From the NCBI RefSeq assembly GCF_030406775.1, contig NZ_CP129119.1:1832001-1896000 (forward strand): a DNA stretch of 64,000 bases, in the 5' to 3' direction. Shown one piece after another: positions 46,777 through 55,444 of this stretch. The notes beneath the pieces were generated by a model. The model was given only the letters and a program-made list of their open reading frames with translations, was not told the origin of the DNA and ran no database searches. Numbering within the stretch: position 1 is the stretch's first letter; each line of letters starts with the position of its first letter. Position numbers and translations under genes: made by a program. The DNA comes from Sporosarcina trichiuri (GTDB taxonomy: Bacteria > Bacillota > Bacilli > Bacillales_A > Planococcaceae).

Positions 46777-48048
46777 TTATGCGTTCGGCGGTGTGCCTTC
46801 CGCGTTTCCTACGATGGCATCGATCTGAACCAATGCGCCGTGTGGCAGTGCAGACGCGCCAACCACGCGGCGGGCCGGTGTGCCTTCCGGGAAGAAGGAC
46901 TTGTACGCTTCATTCACCTCGTCGAGATCCGACAGGTCTTTCACGTAGATGTTCACTTTCACCGTATCTTCGAGGACATGATCGATACTTTCCACGATCG
47001 CCTTGATGTTCGACAGACATTGTTCCGCCTGCTCTTTCGCACCGCCATCAACCAGTTTGCCTGTCGCCGGATCCAATGGAAGCTGTGCGGACAAGTGATT
47101 GTAGTGGGAGAAGGCGACTGTCTGCGTCGACAGCGGGTTCTTCGGCGCGTTATCTGTGTTCCGCGCCCAGATCACGATGCCGTGACGGTCTTCGATTTCC
47201 TGCGGCGGCGTGCCGTCACCATGCGAGACGACTGCTTCGATCTGGACGGACGCGCCAAGCGGCAGTGCTGCCGCTTGTACGACCGTGCGCGCCGGTACGT
47301 AGGCAACCGCCCGTGCAATTGCAGAATCCGGGAAGAATGTCTTGTAGACGTCATCCACCACGTCTGCATCCGAAAGATCGGTCAGGAAGATCGTCGTCTT
47401 CACGATGTCATCGAATGGCACGTCGATACTTTCAAGAATTGCTTTGATATTCTTCAGGCACTGGACCGCCTGCTCTTTTGCGCCGCCCGCAACTACGCGG
47501 CCCGTCTTTGGATCGATCGGCAGCTGTGCCGACAGGTTGTTATAGTGGGAGAACGATACAGTCTGCGTCGACAGCGGGCTCACCGGTGCATTCGGCGTGT
47601 TGTTCGTCAGCTTGATGAGATCGCCCGCCTGCGGTGCGTTCGGAATCGTCCCTTCGCCATGCGTCACAAGTGCCTCGATCTGCACCAAGGCATCCATCGG
47701 CAGCGCCGCAACCGCGACTGTCGTGCGGGATGGCACGTAGGTCGGGAAGTACGTCTTGAAGACCTCATCCACCGCATCCACGTCCTGGATATCCTTGACA
47801 AATACGCTGAGGCGGGCAACGTCACTCATGACGTGACCGAGGTGATTCACGATCGCTTCGATGTTCTTAAAACACTGGTCTGCCTGCTCCTTGATACCGC
47901 CAGCGACCAGGTTCCCGGTCGACGGATCGATCGGCAGCTGTACCGACAGGTTGTTGTAGTGGGAGAATGCCGCGCTTTGTGAAGAAAGTCCGTTTCCGCT
48001 CGGTGCATGCTCCGTATTCGTAGCGGATACTGCGTTGAAGTTTGTCAT
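46777..48048 (-). CDS. Three tandem RidA/YjgF domains in one chain
   Basis: A 423-aa cytoplasmic protein built of three Rid domains of about 135 aa, starting near residues 20, 158 and 307. Each repeats SHYNNLSxQLPIDP, GGxKEQAxQCxxNIKAI, VFVKDIQDVD-like and P(S/A)RxxVxxxALPxxAxVQIEA. RidA is normally a 125-aa homotrimer that hydrolyses reactive enamines/imines at subunit interfaces, so this chain looks like a covalent trimer. The substrate-binding Arg (SRTTV, ARTVV, ARRVV) is kept in all three; the usual Glu in VEIEA is Gln in all three, so deaminase activity is uncertain. ATG follows AAGGGG. Monocistronic. Confidence 0.9.
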   Translation of the reverse strand: MTNFNAVSATNTEHAPSGNGLSSQSAAFSHYNNLSVQLPIDPSTGNLVAGGIKEQADQCFKNIEAIVNHLGHVMSDVARLSVFVKDIQDVDAVDEVFKTYFPTYVPSRTTVAVAALPMDALVQIEALVTHGEGTIPNAPQAGDLIKLTNNTPNAPVSPLSTQTVSFSHYNNLSAQLPIDPKTGRVVAGGAKEQAVQCLKNIKAILESIDVPFDDIVKTTIFLTDLSDADVVDDVYKTFFPDSAIARAVAYVPARTVVQAAALPLGASVQIEAVVSHGDGTPPQEIEDRHGIVIWARNTDNAPKNPLSTQTVAFSHYNHLSAQLPLDPATGKLVDGGAKEQAEQCLSNIKAIVESIDHVLEDTVKVNIYVKDLSDLDEVNEAYKSFFPEGTPARRVVGASALPHGALVQIDAIVGNAEGTPPNA

Positions 48049-48264
48049 GAATCTCGTCCCCTTTTCAATGAAAAATTATGTACGGCGTCCGGTGTTCACA
48101 CGTCCGAAGGTATGCCATTTCCGGTCTCACCCATTCAACAACCATACCACGGCAGTTTTCGAAAAATGCTGTTTTTATGAAATTGCAAGACCGCATGAAT
48201 CCTTTTTTATGCGATTGGCGTTCCACGACACGGGAAGCTGGCCAGCGTTCGTCCGCCCGGGCCA

Positions 48265-48390
48265 TATCGGACAAATCACGGGCGGTATCCGACAGATCGC
48301 CATAAGTATCGGACAATCCGCCGGAGGTATCGGACACTCGGCACGCACTATCGGACACTTCGTCGAATTTATCGGCATCCGGACACAATT
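48265..48390 (+). repeat. TATCGGACA array 16 (6 x 21 bp)
   Basis: Second core TATCCGACA, others perfect; terminal TATCGGCATCC-GGACACAATT. It lies between the upstream region of the RidA gene and the terminator of the AAA+ gene. The remaining interval 48049-48264 holds the RidA promoter; no gene is seen. Confidence 0.95.
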
Positions 48391-48406
48391 CACCCGTCCA
48401 GCCCCA

Positions 48407-48437
48407 CAAAAAAAGAGCACGACGCAGCGTCATGCCC
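48407..48437 (-). terminator. Intrinsic terminator of the beta-helix AAA+ gene
   Basis: GAGCACGACGC pairs with GCGTCATGCCC (one G-T and one mismatch), followed on the minus strand by TTTTTTT. Confidence 0.82.
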
Positions 48438-48454
48438 TCCCCTCCACAACCCTA

Positions 48455-51400
48455 TCAACTTTCCAATAAAACAAGATCCTCCTGCGTGATTTCCTTTGCT
48501 GCAGGAAGGCTGTCACCATTCCGGCTCGCGACCGCCAGCCGGTAATCCACCTTCCGTGTCATCTCCCGCGCCACCTTCTTCGCGAGACCGGCGTTGCCGA
48601 AGTTTTCATCCCGCGCAGCATACAGCTGCTCGTAGTGCGCAAGCAGCACTTCCTCCGCTTCCTCCGACAGCGTATAGCCTTCCGCCGACAGCTCGGTGAT
48701 CGCGAGCAGCTCCTCCGGCGTATAATCGTCGAAATGCAGCGTCAGCCCGAACCGCCGGCGCAGCCCCGGGTTGCTGTCGAGGAATTGTTCCATCTCCCGC
48801 TCATACCCCGCTGCAAGCACAAGAAACTCCCCCTGCCGGTCGGACATCTGCTTCAGCAGGACGTCGACGGCTTTCTGGCCGTAATCATTCGCCCCGCCGC
48901 CTGCGAGTGTATATGCTTCGTCGATGAACAGCGCACTGCCCATCGCCCGCTCGATCTGTTCCGCCGTCCGCTTTTCCGTCTCACCGATGTGCGTGCCGAC
49001 CAGGCTGCTGCGGTCGACTTCGATCAGCTCGCCCCGCTCCAGCAGGCCGAGCGCCTGATAGATGCCGGCGAGCACGCGGGCGACTTCCGTCTTGCCCGTG
49101 CCCGGCTTGCCGATCAGCAGCGTATGGTTCATCAGTTTATCGGCCGGATGCCCTTCGCGGCGGTAATACCGTGTCAGCTCGATCAGTTCGTCGATCTCCG
49201 CCTTCACTTGCGCCAGGCCGATGAACCGGTGCAGTTCCTCCCGTTTCCGTGCGAGCAGCGCTTCGTCGATCGGCACCTCATAGCCCGCGTGCTCCCGCTC
49301 ACCCGCAGCACGCAAGACGTCTTCCTCTTCCAGCGTCGTCAGTACCGTTTCGGTCCATTCATCACGCGGAAGTGCAGCAATCCGCATCGATTGCGCCTGC
49401 GTGATCTGTTCAAGCAGCGTACGCACCATCCGGGCGTTGCCGAACGTTTCACCCCGCGTCCGGTACCGCGATGTGAGCACGTCCCGCACCGCCCGCTCCG
49501 CCGCAGCCGTCAGTGAATAGCCGTTCCCGCATTGCATCAGGAAAATCTCCATCAGCTCATCCGGTGTATAATCCGTAAACGTGATCTGTTCCGTGAACCG
49601 GTCATTCAGCCCCGGATTGGCTGCGAGGAAGCGCTCCATGTCCGCCGGGTAGCCTGCAGCGATCACGACAAACCCGCCGCGATGGTTTTCCATTGCAGGC
49701 ACGAGCGTGTCGATGACCTTCTTGCCATAGTCATTGCCGGCTGCGGTCCCCGGAGCCAGCGTGTAGGCTTCGTCGATGAACAGCACACCGCCCATCGCTT
49801 CCTTGATTTTCGCCTTTGTCAGCTCCTCGGAACTTCCGACGTGCGTGCCCACGAGGTCTTCGCGCTTCACCTCGACGAGATGGCCCTTTTCAAGCAGGCC
49901 GAGCCACTTGAAGAACGCACCCATCAGCCGTGCGACAGTCGTCTTCCCCGTGCCGGGATTGCCCGCGAACACCATATGGGGCGCCAATGTCGGGCTTGCG
50001 TTCAACCCCCGTTCCGCCTTGAACTGGTTGACCTCCATGAGACTCATCATGCTCTTCAGCTTATATTTGACGTCCGACAGCCCGATGAACCCATCCAGTT
50101 CTTCCATGAGGAGGCCGAGCAGCTGCGGATCACTGAACGCCATGCTGTCCACAGGCGGCGGAGACTCTGAGACACCCGCCGGCCGCGCCATCGCAAGCTT
50201 CGTGTTGATCAGCTGCGGCTCGCTGCCATCTGCCGCGGCCAAATCGCCTCCGCGGTTTTCCGCAAACAGGCAGTCTTCAAGGACAGGCGCCGACTGTTCC
50301 AGCCGCAGACCCGCTTTCATACCGCCCATAACCTGCACTGCCCGGAACGCAGCGGACGGGCATGCCTGCAGGATGACCTGATCATCCGCATGGCTGTGGA
50401 ACTTGGCATCTGCCACCGACACTTGCTGCACGCGTATCAATTCCAGCCCAGATGCACTGCCGTCGTAGATTTCGCACACCGTCATCGAAATCTCCGCGGA
50501 TTCCTCCGCAGCGAGCTGTGTCCGCCTGTTCCGGAACAGCGCCGTCCGTTCCAATGAAACACGCGCACCCCGGCCCGCCAGCAGCCCGTTCTTCCCGCTG
50601 TTCGTTATCCGGCAGTCGGTGATCTCCGCAGCTGCCGCATAGCCGAGCAGGACGTTCGAACCCTGATGTGCGGATACCGTACTCTCGGACGCCTGAAGTG
50701 ACGATTGTTTCACGAGCACGCCGGAACTGCCGCCGCCCGCGACTTCGGAGGCAGACAGCGTCACATCCGATTCATCGGACGCCGATACCTGCACCCCGGC
50801 ATGCCGGCGGATGACCGAATCGGACACCCGGAGCCGGCTGTCAGCGACAGAGATCCCTCTCTCCCTGCCGTCCGTCACATCACAGTCGATCAGCGTCAAT
50901 GCGCTTTCATTCCTCGCCGACAGCTGCGTGCTCTGGTGATAGTGGACCTTCGAACCGAGGAAGGTGCACGCGGAGCGATCGCACAGCAGACCGCCCGCAG
51001 CCCCTGACAGCAGCTCAGTCCCCTTGACAGTCACCGCACTGCCGTCCGTGCAGAAAAGCTGGTCGCCTGCCTGCCCTTTGAACCGCGAGGCGGAAATCCC
51101 GGCCTTCGATCCGCTCACCATCATACCGGCCGCTCCGCCGTCTTCAAGCACACAGGATACCAGCTGCACATCCGAACCATCAGCCGCTTCGATCTGCGCC
51201 GCTGCCTGCGTCCGGAAGACACAATTCCGCAGGACACCGTCTGATGCGTCGAATGAAAACCCCGCACCGTTGCCGACGAGGACACGGACGTCATCCGCCT
51301 CCACCGAACTTTCCTGTTCCGCACGGAGCTGCGCGCCGCCATTGCCGATGAACGAACTTTTCGTCAGGATCGCCCGGCTGCCCCCCGTCAGCAGAAGTCC

Positions 51401-51928
51401 TTCCTGCTGGCCGCCGAGAACGCCGCACTCCGTCAGCGCAGCCTGCCCGCCGTCGCGCACTGAAATCTGCGCAGTTTCGACCGTCTCCTCGACGATGCAG
51501 CCGAACAGGACCAGCCGCCCGGACACCCGGATGCCGCCGAGATTCTTCCGGAACACCGTCTGCTTTGCGGACACCTTGGCCCCCGCTTCCACCTGCAGGG
51601 GATGCCCCTGGATACCGGAGAACAGGCAGCGGCGGAGGGTCACCTGTCCGGAATCGGCCTGGAGTCCTGCAGGCTGCGCGTCCGCGCCGATCGTGAGCCC
51701 CTCAAGATGGACTTCCCCGGCCGCAGCGACCCGCACACCGCCCGCAAGACGGACAGCATCCGGCTCTTTGCCGGCACTGCTGAGCGTCAGCGGCTTATCT
51801 ATAAGGAGAGTCTCGTAATAACTCCCATTTCCGATTTCAATACGGTCCCCCGGCTGCGCATCGTCAAGCGCAGCCTGTATCGCTGTGCAGGCTGCGTCCT
51901 GGTCCCCTGATACTTGAATCACCGCCAA
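48455..51928 (-). CDS. Giant protein: right-handed beta-helix domain fused to two CbxX/SpoVK-type AAA+ ATPases
   Basis: 1157 aa. Residues about 10-600 form a pectate-lyase-like parallel beta-helix of some 25 rungs, opening AIQAALDDAQPGDRIEIGNG and repeating short turns such as GLLLTGGSRAILTKSSF. Two AAA+ modules follow. The first has Walker A GNPGTGKTT and Walker B GVLFIDEAYTL; the second has GKPGTGKTE and ALFIDEAYTL, with arginine-finger regions NDRF and RRRF. This ATPase type includes SpoVK, CbbX and EccA of type VII secretion. TTG 51928 is chosen since GGAGG lies 7 nt upstream; an ATG at 51961 has no site. No signal peptide; stands alone. Role unknown: perhaps remodelling a surface- or glycan-like target recognised by the helix. 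Confidence 0.9.
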   Translation of the reverse strand: MAVIQVSGDQDAACTAIQAALDDAQPGDRIEIGNGSYYETLLIDKPLTLSSAGKEPDAVRLAGGVRVAAAGEVHLEGLTIGADAQPAGLQADSGQVTLRRCLFSGIQGHPLQVEAGAKVSAKQTVFRKNLGGIRVSGRLVLFGCIVEETVETAQISVRDGGQAALTECGVLGGQQEGLLLTGGSRAILTKSSFIGNGGAQLRAEQESSVEADDVRVLVGNGAGFSFDASDGVLRNCVFRTQAAAQIEAADGSDVQLVSCVLEDGGAAGMMVSGSKAGISASRFKGQAGDQLFCTDGSAVTVKGTELLSGAAGGLLCDRSACTFLGSKVHYHQSTQLSARNESALTLIDCDVTDGRERGISVADSRLRVSDSVIRRHAGVQVSASDESDVTLSASEVAGGGSSGVLVKQSSLQASESTVSAHQGSNVLLGYAAAAEITDCRITNSGKNGLLAGRGARVSLERTALFRNRRTQLAAEESAEISMTVCEIYDGSASGLELIRVQQVSVADAKFHSHADDQVILQACPSAAFRAVQVMGGMKAGLRLEQSAPVLEDCLFAENRGGDLAAADGSEPQLINTKLAMARPAGVSESPPPVDSMAFSDPQLLGLLMEELDGFIGLSDVKYKLKSMMSLMEVNQFKAERGLNASPTLAPHMVFAGNPGTGKTTVARLMGAFFKWLGLLEKGHLVEVKREDLVGTHVGSSEELTKAKIKEAMGGVLFIDEAYTLAPGTAAGNDYGKKVIDTLVPAMENHRGGFVVIAAGYPADMERFLAANPGLNDRFTEQITFTDYTPDELMEIFLMQCGNGYSLTAAAERAVRDVLTSRYRTRGETFGNARMVRTLLEQITQAQSMRIAALPRDEWTETVLTTLEEEDVLRAAGEREHAGYEVPIDEALLARKREELHRFIGLAQVKAEIDELIELTRYYRREGHPADKLMNHTLLIGKPGTGKTEVARVLAGIYQALGLLERGELIEVDRSSLVGTHIGETEKRTAEQIERAMGSALFIDEAYTLAGGGANDYGQKAVDVLLKQMSDRQGEFLVLAAGYEREMEQFLDSNPGLRRRFGLTLHFDDYTPEELLAITELSAEGYTLSEEAEEVLLAHYEQLYAARDENFGNAGLAKKVAREMTRKVDYRLAVASRNGDSLPAAKEITQEDLVLLES

Positions 51929-52105
51929 ATCCCCCGCCTCCTCTCCAATAGTGGACTTCATTTACACACCGAACGCATTACTTTTTAATCAACACCCGCA
52001 CAAGTTCCCGTGCAGAAACATATATTCTCATTTTACCATAATTCACTGTCGCAGTGCTGCATGAACAGCTTTCTCCCCCGCTGTTTTCACGCTCAGCGCC
52101 GGCCA

Positions 52106-52231
52106 TATCGGACACTTCCCGCGAAGTATCGGACACATCGCGCAGAGTATCGGACAGATCCCCCGACTTATCGGACACTTCGCACGACATATCGGACACT
52201 TCGCCGAATATATCGGCACCCGGACACAATT
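52106..52231 (+). repeat. TATCGGACA array 17 (6 x 21 bp)
   Basis: Five perfect cores and terminal TATCGGCACCC-GGACACAATT. It lies upstream of the beta-helix AAA+ gene. Confidence 0.95.
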
Positions 52232-52529
52232 CACTCTCCCCCGAGACCCGACGGATCGCCCTCGGGCAGGCACGGCGAGGGTGGACGAAACGGAAACTGC
52301 GGAACCATCTGACAGCGCAAACGGCTTGTTCCACGCAAAACGGCCGTCCGGAGAACTGTCTCCGGGCGGCTGTCTGCGCGGACAAGGAGAATGCTCATCC
52401 GCTGCGGTCGCAATCATCCTGCCTGTCATAAGCCAATCTGTTCCCACCGATGCGCTTACCGAAATACCGATGTCATAACGGCTTCACAGAGTATCCTCGT
52501 GACAGATTCAAGATCACCCCCTTAACGGG
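52232..52529. other. Intergenic interval with one hairpin, no gene
   Basis: Between array 17 and the glycosylase stop. A strong hairpin (CCGTCCGGAGA with TCTCCGGGCGG) lies near 52346-52371 without a T-tract. Short frames exist on both strands but none has a ribosome site or a recognisable product. Confidence 0.4.
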
Positions 52530-53246
52530 CTATACTGGCTGTTCCGAAGATGCCTTATCCCGCTTCGGGCGGAGGCCTGTGAAGTGCTCGATACACGCGT
52601 GATACCTCGCCCGGCATTTGCTCACATTCGACGGGAATGAGCTGTGGAGCGGATGGGGCAGACTCTCGGCGAGCGGATACTCAAGTTTTCCGGCGTCTGC
52701 CAGCTGCCTAAGCGTACGCTGCACTTCCCCGCTCAGGGGGACGATTGCCGACGGCCGCACAATCGCCATCTCGGCCAGGAAGGAATCGATGAAATGGTGG
52801 CGGACGGACCCAGGGATATTATAGTAATTTAAATTCCTGCCGTTCCGCATGAATCCATACCAAGATATATTGGTCAGGTACACGGCATCCTGGAACCCGC
52901 CCGCCTCATAGGCCTCCATCACAGACAGCATGAACTGGGCAGCCCGCTCCTGTTCGGGCTTGCGGCCGTGCATGTCCACCCCGGGCATCAGCCGGCTGAT
53001 CCCATCAAAATCGATGAACGGGACACCCGTCTTCCCGGCACCGTATTGACCCGGATTGATGCCGCAGAGGACGAGGCGGTGACCCGGTTTGGAATAGAAC
53101 GTATTATAATACCGCCTGCCCAGTTCCGCCTGTTCAGCAAAACCGGGCAATATGTGGATCCCTTCGCGTGCCAGTTCCTCCTGCACCTCCTCTTCCCGCT
53201 TCAGCCAATCCATGAATGACAGATGCAAATCGATGACCCTCTCCAA
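52530..53246 (-). CDS. SMUG2-like uracil-DNA glycosylase family protein
   Basis: A 238-aa DNA-repair-type protein. The uracil-DNA-glycosylase fold is shown by LVLCGINPGQYGAGKTGVPFIDFD near residue 60 (motif A), NISWYGFMRNGRNLNYYNIPG in the middle and LPHPLHSSFPSNVSKCRARY near the end (motif B with HP-x-S). It matches the SMUG2/DUF4918 group, which removes damaged or deaminated bases; the catalytic profile is inferred. TTG 53246 follows GGAG by 9 nt. Monocistronic. Confidence 0.85.
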   Translation of the reverse strand: MERVIDLHLSFMDWLKREEEVQEELAREGIHILPGFAEQAELGRRYYNTFYSKPGHRLVLCGINPGQYGAGKTGVPFIDFDGISRLMPGVDMHGRKPEQERAAQFMLSVMEAYEAGGFQDAVYLTNISWYGFMRNGRNLNYYNIPGSVRHHFIDSFLAEMAIVRPSAIVPLSGEVQRTLRQLADAGKLEYPLAESLPHPLHSSFPSNVSKCRARYHACIEHFTGLRPKRDKASSEQPV

Positions 53247-53425
53247 GAGTCTCCACTCCTTCCTGCAGCACTCGGGGTACTCATCTGGTGCGCTAATGAC
53301 ATACCATACTTTCTCATATTTCCGATTTTATCAGAAAACAAAGGAAAAGGAAGAGTTTTTTACTACGAAAAATAATATATAAATTAATATGATGAGAATT
53401 ACAACAAATACATTCACTTTCACAG

Positions 53426-53607
53426 CCTGACTTCCGCCGGCTGATCGAACAGGCGCTCAAGCAGAACGTGAAATCGACGTGCGAAGCGGCAGGCGCCGAC
53501 TACAAACTGGACTACGTCCGCGACTGCCCGTCCATCTGGAACGATCCGGCGGAGACGGCACACGTGAAAGAGGTCGCTGCGGAGAACGTCCGCTGCACGT
53601 TTTTTTG
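53426..53607 (+). pseudogene. M20D amidohydrolase fragment (about 60 codons)
   Basis: An in-frame piece, PDFRRLIEQALKQNVKSTCE then AAGADYKLDYVRDCPSIWND and AETAHVKEVAAENV, that matches the dimerisation-to-catalytic boundary of M20D amidohydrolases (hippurate / N-acyl-amino-acid hydrolases). Nothing of the metal site is present. It starts without a ribosome site and stops being recognisable near 53607, 26 bp before array 18. A remnant, possibly cut by the event that placed or moved the array. The AT-rich 53247-53425 holds the glycosylase promoter. Confidence 0.68.
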
Positions 53608-53632
53608 TGGGTCACGGCTACTCACGCCACAG

Positions 53633-53716
53633 TATCGGACAGTTGGCGGGTGATATCGGACACTTCAACGAATGTATCGGACACTTCCCCGAATTTATCG
53701 GCATCCGGACACAATT
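53633..53716 (+). repeat. TATCGGACA array 18 (4 x 21 bp, the shortest complete one)
   Basis: Three perfect cores and terminal TATCGGCATCC-GGACACAATT, then the TGGTGCTCGC / GCTCGTTTTC tail. Array A of composite copy 4. Confidence 0.95.
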
Positions 53717-53840
53717 CAACCCCTGACTGGTGCTCGCTCCGCTCGTTTTCCTTGTGGACACGACGACCGCGGCGACTTACCTTCTAAAACAGCTCATCCC
53801 GGCGCGCAGGAAACCGACAAGCCAGCTCTTCTCAAGGCGA

Positions 53841-53966
53841 TATCGGACATATGGCGGGACGTATCGGACATATGGCGCGATGTATCGGACACTTCAACGG
53901 ATGTATCGGACACTTGAGCCAGCATATCGGACACTTCCCCGAATTTATCGACATCCGGACACAATT
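53841..53966 (+). repeat. TATCGGACA array 19 (6 x 21 bp)
   Basis: Five perfect cores, then terminal TATCGACATCC-GGACACAATT, followed by a partial tail (GCTCGTTTTCCGCGG). Array B of composite copy 4. Confidence 0.95.
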
Positions 53967-54340
53967 CAAGAGCCAAACGGTATCCGTCCGCAGCTCGTTT
54001 TCCGCGGCGGCTCAAAAAATGCACCACCGCCGACACGCATTTCACGGAACCTGTTATGCAGAAACCTTTACTATTCCCGGCAAATACCTTAACATTAAAA
54101 GAGTAAACTAATTACACGAAAATCTGTGGCAGGACTATCAACGGGCAGACCGGTAACCTATGTTGTCATCGTCCTGCGGAGTACAAGGTATGGGAGCCTC
54201 CCATATACGCAAACTTGTTGAAGAAGATGCTTCTGTGAGGATCAATGACAGTCCAGGGACACATGATTAGCATTCCCCGGCGGAACGGGTAGATAGTATC
54301 TGACAAGTCAATTCAAAAATACGGATAGGGAGTGGAGCAT
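53967..54340. other. Intergenic interval without a gene
   Basis: After array 19: a tail fragment, an AT-rich stretch (54040-54110), a small hairpin (TATGGGAG with CTCCCATA near 54199) and the promoter and ribosome site of the SDR gene. No coding sequence or tRNA seen. Confidence 0.45.
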
Positions 54341-55114
54341 ATGACAGGAATGATGGAAGGAAAAGCAGGTCTCGTGACCGGAGCAGGTTCAGGGATCGGA
54401 CGGGCGTCAGCACTTGCCTTCGCACGGGAAGGCGCGAAAGTGATGGTTTCGGATGTGAATGAACAAGCAGGCGAAGAGACGGTCCAGCTCATCAAGGACA
54501 TGGGCGGCGAAGCGGCGTTCTTCAAATGTGACGTCAGCGACGAAGAACAGGTCATCGGCCTCGTCGACAAGACAGTCGAGACGTTCGGCCAGCTCGATTT
54601 CGCACATAACAACGCAGGCATCAACAAAGGGCTCGTGCCGATCGGCGACATGGTGTCCAAGGACTGGGACATCACGCTGAAAGTCACACTGTACGGTACC
54701 TTCTACTGCATCAAGCATGAAGTCAACGCGATGCTGAAATCCGGCGGCGGTGCAATCGTCAACTCGGCGTCCGGCGCAGGACTCGAAGGCTCTCCGAACA
54801 TGGCGCCGTACACGGCATCGAAACACGCAATCGTCGGCCTCACCAAGTCGGTCGCACTCGAATACGGTCAAAAAGGCATCACCATCAACTCCATCGCACC
54901 GGGTGCTACGGTCACACCGGCCATCGAGCACTGGGCGCAGACATCGCCGGAGCAGTACCAAGGCGTCCTGAAGACGCTGCCGGCCGGACGCATGTCCACG
55001 GCGGAAGAGCAGGCGGACGCAGCTGTCTTCCTCTGTTCCAATATGGCTCGCTCGATCAGTGGCGTCACGCTCGCTGTCGACGGCGGCTACACTGCCGGCA
55101 AGATGCAGCAGTGA
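54341..55114 (+). CDS. Short-chain dehydrogenase/reductase (SDR)
   Basis: A 257-aa classical SDR using NAD(P). The cofactor loop is VTGAGSGIGRASALAFA near residue 12, the NNAG motif is in FAHNNAGINKG near 90, the catalytic tetrad is seen as SASGAG... and YTASKHAIVGLTK with Tyr and Lys, and the C-terminus ends GVTLAVDGGYTAGKMQ. An Asp after the second beta strand (MVSDVNEQAG) suggests NAD rather than NADP. Substrate unknown. ATG 54341 is chosen; an in-frame GTG 9 nt upstream is possible. Monocistronic with a terminator. Confidence 0.93.
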   Translation: MTGMMEGKAGLVTGAGSGIGRASALAFAREGAKVMVSDVNEQAGEETVQLIKDMGGEAAFFKCDVSDEEQVIGLVDKTVETFGQLDFAHNNAGINKGLVPIGDMVSKDWDITLKVTLYGTFYCIKHEVNAMLKSGGGAIVNSASGAGLEGSPNMAPYTASKHAIVGLTKSVALEYGQKGITINSIAPGATVTPAIEHWAQTSPEQYQGVLKTLPAGRMSTAEEQADAAVFLCSNMARSISGVTLAVDGGYTAGKMQQ

Positions 55115-55136
55115 TCATCACAAAGACAGCTGTTAG

Positions 55137-55176
55137 AAAAGGATCCCCTCCCTGTTTACGGGAGAGGATCCTTTTC
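55137..55176 (+). terminator. Intrinsic terminator after the SDR gene
   Basis: AAAAGGATCC pairs with GGATCCTTTT around a CCTCCC / GGGAGA inner stem. Confidence 0.9.
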
Positions 55177-55206
55177 TCATTGATCATTGAGTGCCCGTAC
55201 TGAGGA

Positions 55207-55332
55207 TATCGGACAAATCCCGTGACGTATCGAACATATGGACGGACTTATCGGACATTTGGCGACGGGTATCGGACATTTCAGCCGGGATATCGGACAC
55301 TTCGCCGAATATATCGGCATCCGGACACAATT
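55207..55332 (+). repeat. TATCGGACA array 20 (6 x 21 bp)
   Basis: Second core TATCGAACA, others perfect; terminal TATCGGCATCC-GGACACAATT. It lies between a terminator and the SLH gene's promoter, which follows within about 110 bp. Confidence 0.95.
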
Positions 55333-55444
55333 CAGTGTATATCCCTCCCCCTTCCGCCCCTCTTGGAAATACTTACAATCAAACTATCAGGCTGTGCACG
55401 CCGTCTGGTATACTGAATCCACCAACAAAAAAGGAGTGATTGCA

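Larger units (their letters stand above)
53633..53966 (+). repeat. Composite double-array element, copy 4 (334 bp)
   Basis: Array 18, a 124-bp linker with the GGCGCGCAGGAAACCGAC-AAGCC block and GCTCTTCTC, then array 19. Confidence 0.83.

Noticed and set aside
52281..52478. Short frame ending in a hydrophobic peptide between array 17 and the glycosylase gene
   Set aside because: No start context and no family match; likely chance in GC-rich DNA.
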